From CAZTVF01 sp964616985 (GTDB lineage: Bacteria > Planctomycetota > Phycisphaerae > SM23-33), in assembly GCA_964616985.1 (NCBI GenBank), contig CAZTVF010000002.1, forward strand, positions 1 to 64,000: a stretch of DNA of 64,000 nt, written 5' to 3'. Below are positions 61,601 through 64,000 of this stretch, piece by piece; position 1 is the first letter of the stretch; every line of letters begins with the position of its first letter. The notes beneath the pieces are model-generated. The model was given only the letters and a program-made list of their open reading frames with translations. It had not been told where the DNA came from and searched no databases. A program made the position numbers and the translations under genes.

Positions 61601-63037
61601 TTACGAGGGCTCGCCAGCAGCCATTCGCTTGGTCGCCCGGTAGTAGAACGGGCTGGCGACGGGGCCTTTAAGAAGCGGGTCGTTGGTCTGCTTCATCCAC
61701 GTGCCGAGACGCTGGCGCATCTGGCCCAGCAAGGCCGCGTGCTCGGGCTTCTTCACCAGGTTTCTTGTCTCCCGGGGATCCTGCTGGAGGTCGAACAACT
61801 CCTCGGCCGGGCGCGTGGTGTAACGCTGGGCCAGCTCGATGTCGCTCCCCATGTGGTGGATGTCCGAGGGCGTCTCGTACAGGCCATTCTTCTCGAAGTA
61901 GCACACATACTTGTAGCGGCCGGTGCGGATGCAGCGGATGGGGTCATACCAGTCGTGGAAGGTCTTCTCTGCGAAGACCTGCTCGTTGGGCTGGTAGCTG
62001 GCGGAGTTCAGCAGGCCGGCGAAGCTCCGACCCTGGATGCTGGACGGAATGCTGATGCCGCAGGCCTCGAGCAGTGTGGGCAGGATATCGATATTTGAGA
62101 TCAGTTCCTCGCACTGCCGTCCGCCCGTCCACTTGCCCCCCGGCCAGCGGATCATCAGCATCGTCTCGATACCCGGGTCGTACAGCGTGCTCTTGGCGCG
62201 GGGCATGGCGATGCCGTGGTCCGTGGTGACCACGAAGATCGTGTTATCGGCGACGCCCTGAGCTTCCAGTAGTTCCATCAACATGCCCAGCCCCTGGTCG
62301 AAACGGCGGACCATTCCCTGGAACTGGGCCAGTTCGACGCGGGTGAGGGGGCCGTCGTTGAGATAGGGCGGTACGTGCACGCCGAGCGAATCATCCGGCT
62401 GTGTGCCGAAGGTCTCCCAGCCGCGGTGCGTCTCAAACCCGCCCACCTGGCAGAAGAACGGTTTGCCGCGGTCGCGGCCCTCCAGCACCGGTTGCAGATG
62501 CTTGGGCAGGTCCAAGAGGTGATGATTGTCGTCGATGACGTCGAAGCCAAGCTTCTTGGAGTCGGGCGATTCGTGCTGTCCCGCCAGCAGCCACGTGGCG
62601 TACCCGGCCGCGCCGAACAGCTTCGCCGCCGGCTTTTCGTCGTCGTGCATCTCCCAGCCGAAGTCGCCATGCACCAGACCCATCACTCCGTTGGAGTGCG
62701 GGTAGCGACCGGTGACGATGGCCGCCCGGCTGGGGCTGCACAAGGGGCCTGTGCAGAAGCTGTTCTTGAACAGGACGCCTTGGCCCGCGAGCTTCTCGCA
62801 GTTGGGCGTGTGCACCGTCTTGATGCCGTAAGGGCTGATGTGCCTGCCGGTATCGTGCGTGATCAGCAGCACGACGTTCGGCCGGCTGCCTGCGGGCCCG
62901 GTCGTGGCGGCGGCCGGCCGGCCGGTGGCCTCCGGTTCGTCCTGCCGCGTACACGCCAGCCCTGCCGTCGCCAACGCCGCCGCTGCACCGACTGTTGCCT
63001 TCATGAAATGCCTCCTGCTGATTCTTGTATTGCCCAT
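61601..63037 (-). CDS. Tat-exported lipoprotein sulfatase (CSPSR type)
   Basis: The 478-residue protein starts with a twin-arginine signal (ISRRHFMKATVGAAAALA) and a lipobox-like GLAC29. LLITHDTGR carries the first metal ligand, C100-S-P-S-R the formylglycine site, and VTTDHGIAMPRA the distal site. GGAGG precedes the ATG; the longer frame to 63067 adds nothing conserved. It is a close paralogue of the sulfatase at 16731, especially over the leader. It lies 147 bases after the partial sulfatase on the same strand. Confidence 0.93.
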   Translation of the reverse strand: MGNTRISRRHFMKATVGAAAALATAGLACTRQDEPEATGRPAAATTGPAGSRPNVVLLITHDTGRHISPYGIKTVHTPNCEKLAGQGVLFKNSFCTGPLCSPSRAAIVTGRYPHSNGVMGLVHGDFGWEMHDDEKPAAKLFGAAGYATWLLAGQHESPDSKKLGFDVIDDNHHLLDLPKHLQPVLEGRDRGKPFFCQVGGFETHRGWETFGTQPDDSLGVHVPPYLNDGPLTRVELAQFQGMVRRFDQGLGMLMELLEAQGVADNTIFVVTTDHGIAMPRAKSTLYDPGIETMLMIRWPGGKWTGGRQCEELISNIDILPTLLEACGISIPSSIQGRSFAGLLNSASYQPNEQVFAEKTFHDWYDPIRCIRTGRYKYVCYFEKNGLYETPSDIHHMGSDIELAQRYTTRPAEELFDLQQDPRETRNLVKKPEHAALLGQMRQRLGTWMKQTNDPLLKGPVASPFYYRATKRMAAGEPS

Positions 63038-63184
63038 AGGGTCACGGTTCCTCCGAATCCCAGCCATCCTGTCCGCCGCCGGACTCCGCGAGCACGCCCG
63101 CCAGCAGGTTCATGGGCGGCATGCCGATGACATGGGCAACGAAGGCGTCGGCCGGTGGACGGCAAACCGTTATTCGGATCACTG

Positions 63185-64000
63185 TCATGAGACTTTGTTT
63201 CTGTTTGCCGCCCGCGCGGCGGTGTATTCCGCCTGCATGTTCTCAAACCATGCCTCCAGGTCGCAAAGCATCCGTGAGGCGCGATCGGGATGCTGGGCCG
63301 CCAGGTCGCTTTTCTCGAGCGGATCGGCGGCAAGGTTGAACAGTTGCGGCGGCGGGGGCGGGGGAACGGTTCGCGGAGGATCGTCCCCGTCGTCGATGCC
63401 GTTGTGGATGAAGTGTTCCGGCCCGTACATCGACACCCATAGCCAGTGGAGGTCGGGCACCGTGAAGGCCTCCGCGATGCCGGGACGGACAAGCTTCCAG
63501 TCGCCGTCGCGGACGGCGGCGTTGCAGGTGACCAGCGGCGTGTAGCGGTTCCACTGCCAGTAGCGGTGCGTGCAGGTGCGGCCCTTCTCGCCGCGAAGCG
63601 CCGGCAGCACGCTCACGCCGTCGAGCGGCAGGCTATCTGGCGGCCGTTGAATGCCGGCCATCTCAAGCAACGTGGGATACCAGTCGGTGAAATGCACCAT
63701 TTCGTCGACGACCCGGCCGCGGTCCAGTCCCGCCGGCCAGCGGAGGATGCCCGGCACGCGGATGCCACCTTCGAGCACGCTGCCCTTGGCGCCATTGAAT
63801 TGACAGTTGAATCGGGTGGTGCACTGTTCCCCCGAGCCCCCGAACTGCGGTCCGTTGTCGCTGGAGAACAGCACGATGGTGTTGTCCTCCAATCCGTGCC
63901 GGTTGAGCGTCTCCAGGATGCGGGCGATGCCCTTGTCCATGCGATGGATCATGGCGTAGATAGTGGCCACAGCGCGGTTGTGCTTGGCGGGATCAACGAA
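63185..64000 (-). CDS. Sulfatase, C-terminal part (5' end outside window)
   Basis: The frame is open to the window edge, so the N-terminal half with the C-x-P-x-R motif lies outside. The visible 271 residues carry the distal metal motif FSSDNGPQFGG, then NGAKGSVLEGGIRVPG and the usual C-terminal tail with DGDWKLVRPG. This arrangement (SSDNG...GGIRVP) is typical of the arylsulfatase A-like group. No assignment of substrate or localisation is possible from the visible part. Confidence 0.9.
   Translation of the reverse strand, partial: FVDPAKHNRAVATIYAMIHRMDKGIARILETLNRHGLEDNTIVLFSSDNGPQFGGSGEQCTTRFNCQFNGAKGSVLEGGIRVPGILRWPAGLDRGRVVDEMVHFTDWYPTLLEMAGIQRPPDSLPLDGVSVLPALRGEKGRTCTHRYWQWNRYTPLVTCNAAVRDGDWKLVRPGIAEAFTVPDLHWLWVSMYGPEHFIHNGIDDGDDPPRTVPPPPPPQLFNLAADPLEKSDLAAQHPDRASRMLCDLEAWFENMQAEYTAARAANRNKVS

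Overview
The window is GC-rich bacterial DNA that looks like a planctomycete, most likely of the Phycisphaerae type. The evidence is the density of sulfatases (thirteen sulfatase genes, one cut by the window edge, plus two sulfatase relics), a giant protein with the N-terminal LEPR-XLL motif, a PEP-CTERM surface protein, a dockerin-like Ca2+ motif and Tat-exported lipoprotein sulfatases. This is inferred from gene content. No rRNA, tRNA or other taxonomic marker was recognised.

Layout. 1-6.3 kb holds the end of pgi, a GH29-like protein, a SWIM/SNF2 helicase and a methyltransferase. 6.4-15.3 kb is a plus-strand run: a sulfatase translationally coupled to an FAD oxidoreductase, a relic sulfatase tail, a thioredoxin, a HEAT/beta-propeller secreted protein, another sulfatase, a GNAT acetyltransferase and an NhaD-like antiporter. 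15.4-23.6 kb is a minus-strand operon: a GntR-type regulator with a LacI-like sensor domain, a very large secreted CBM9-like/GH123-like protein interrupted by a 10-N assembly gap, and two sulfatases. It is divergent from a plus-strand operon (23.7-27.8 kb: exported sulfatase, SGNH esterase, serine esterase). An inverted repeat in the divergent intergenic region is a good operator candidate.

27.9-37.6 kb is a minus-strand run of six consecutive, mutually divergent sulfatases, headed by a broken beta-helix glycosidase-like pseudogene. 37.8-59.3 kb is one 7177-codon gene for a LEPR-XLL, multi-beta-helix, dockerin-bearing protein. Just upstream in the same operon is a small PEP-CTERM protein whose body looks like a cohesin domain. 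60.4-64 kb holds an HSL-family esterase and two more sulfatases.

Taken together this is a locus for breaking down sulfated, acylated polysaccharide. Sulfatases remove sulfate, the esterases remove acyl groups, and the GH29-like and GH123-like proteins attack the sugar chain. The giant surface protein and its PEP-CTERM neighbour may form a cell-surface scaffold. Only three of the twelve sulfatases with a visible N-terminus carry an export signal, so part of the desulfation probably happens inside the cell.
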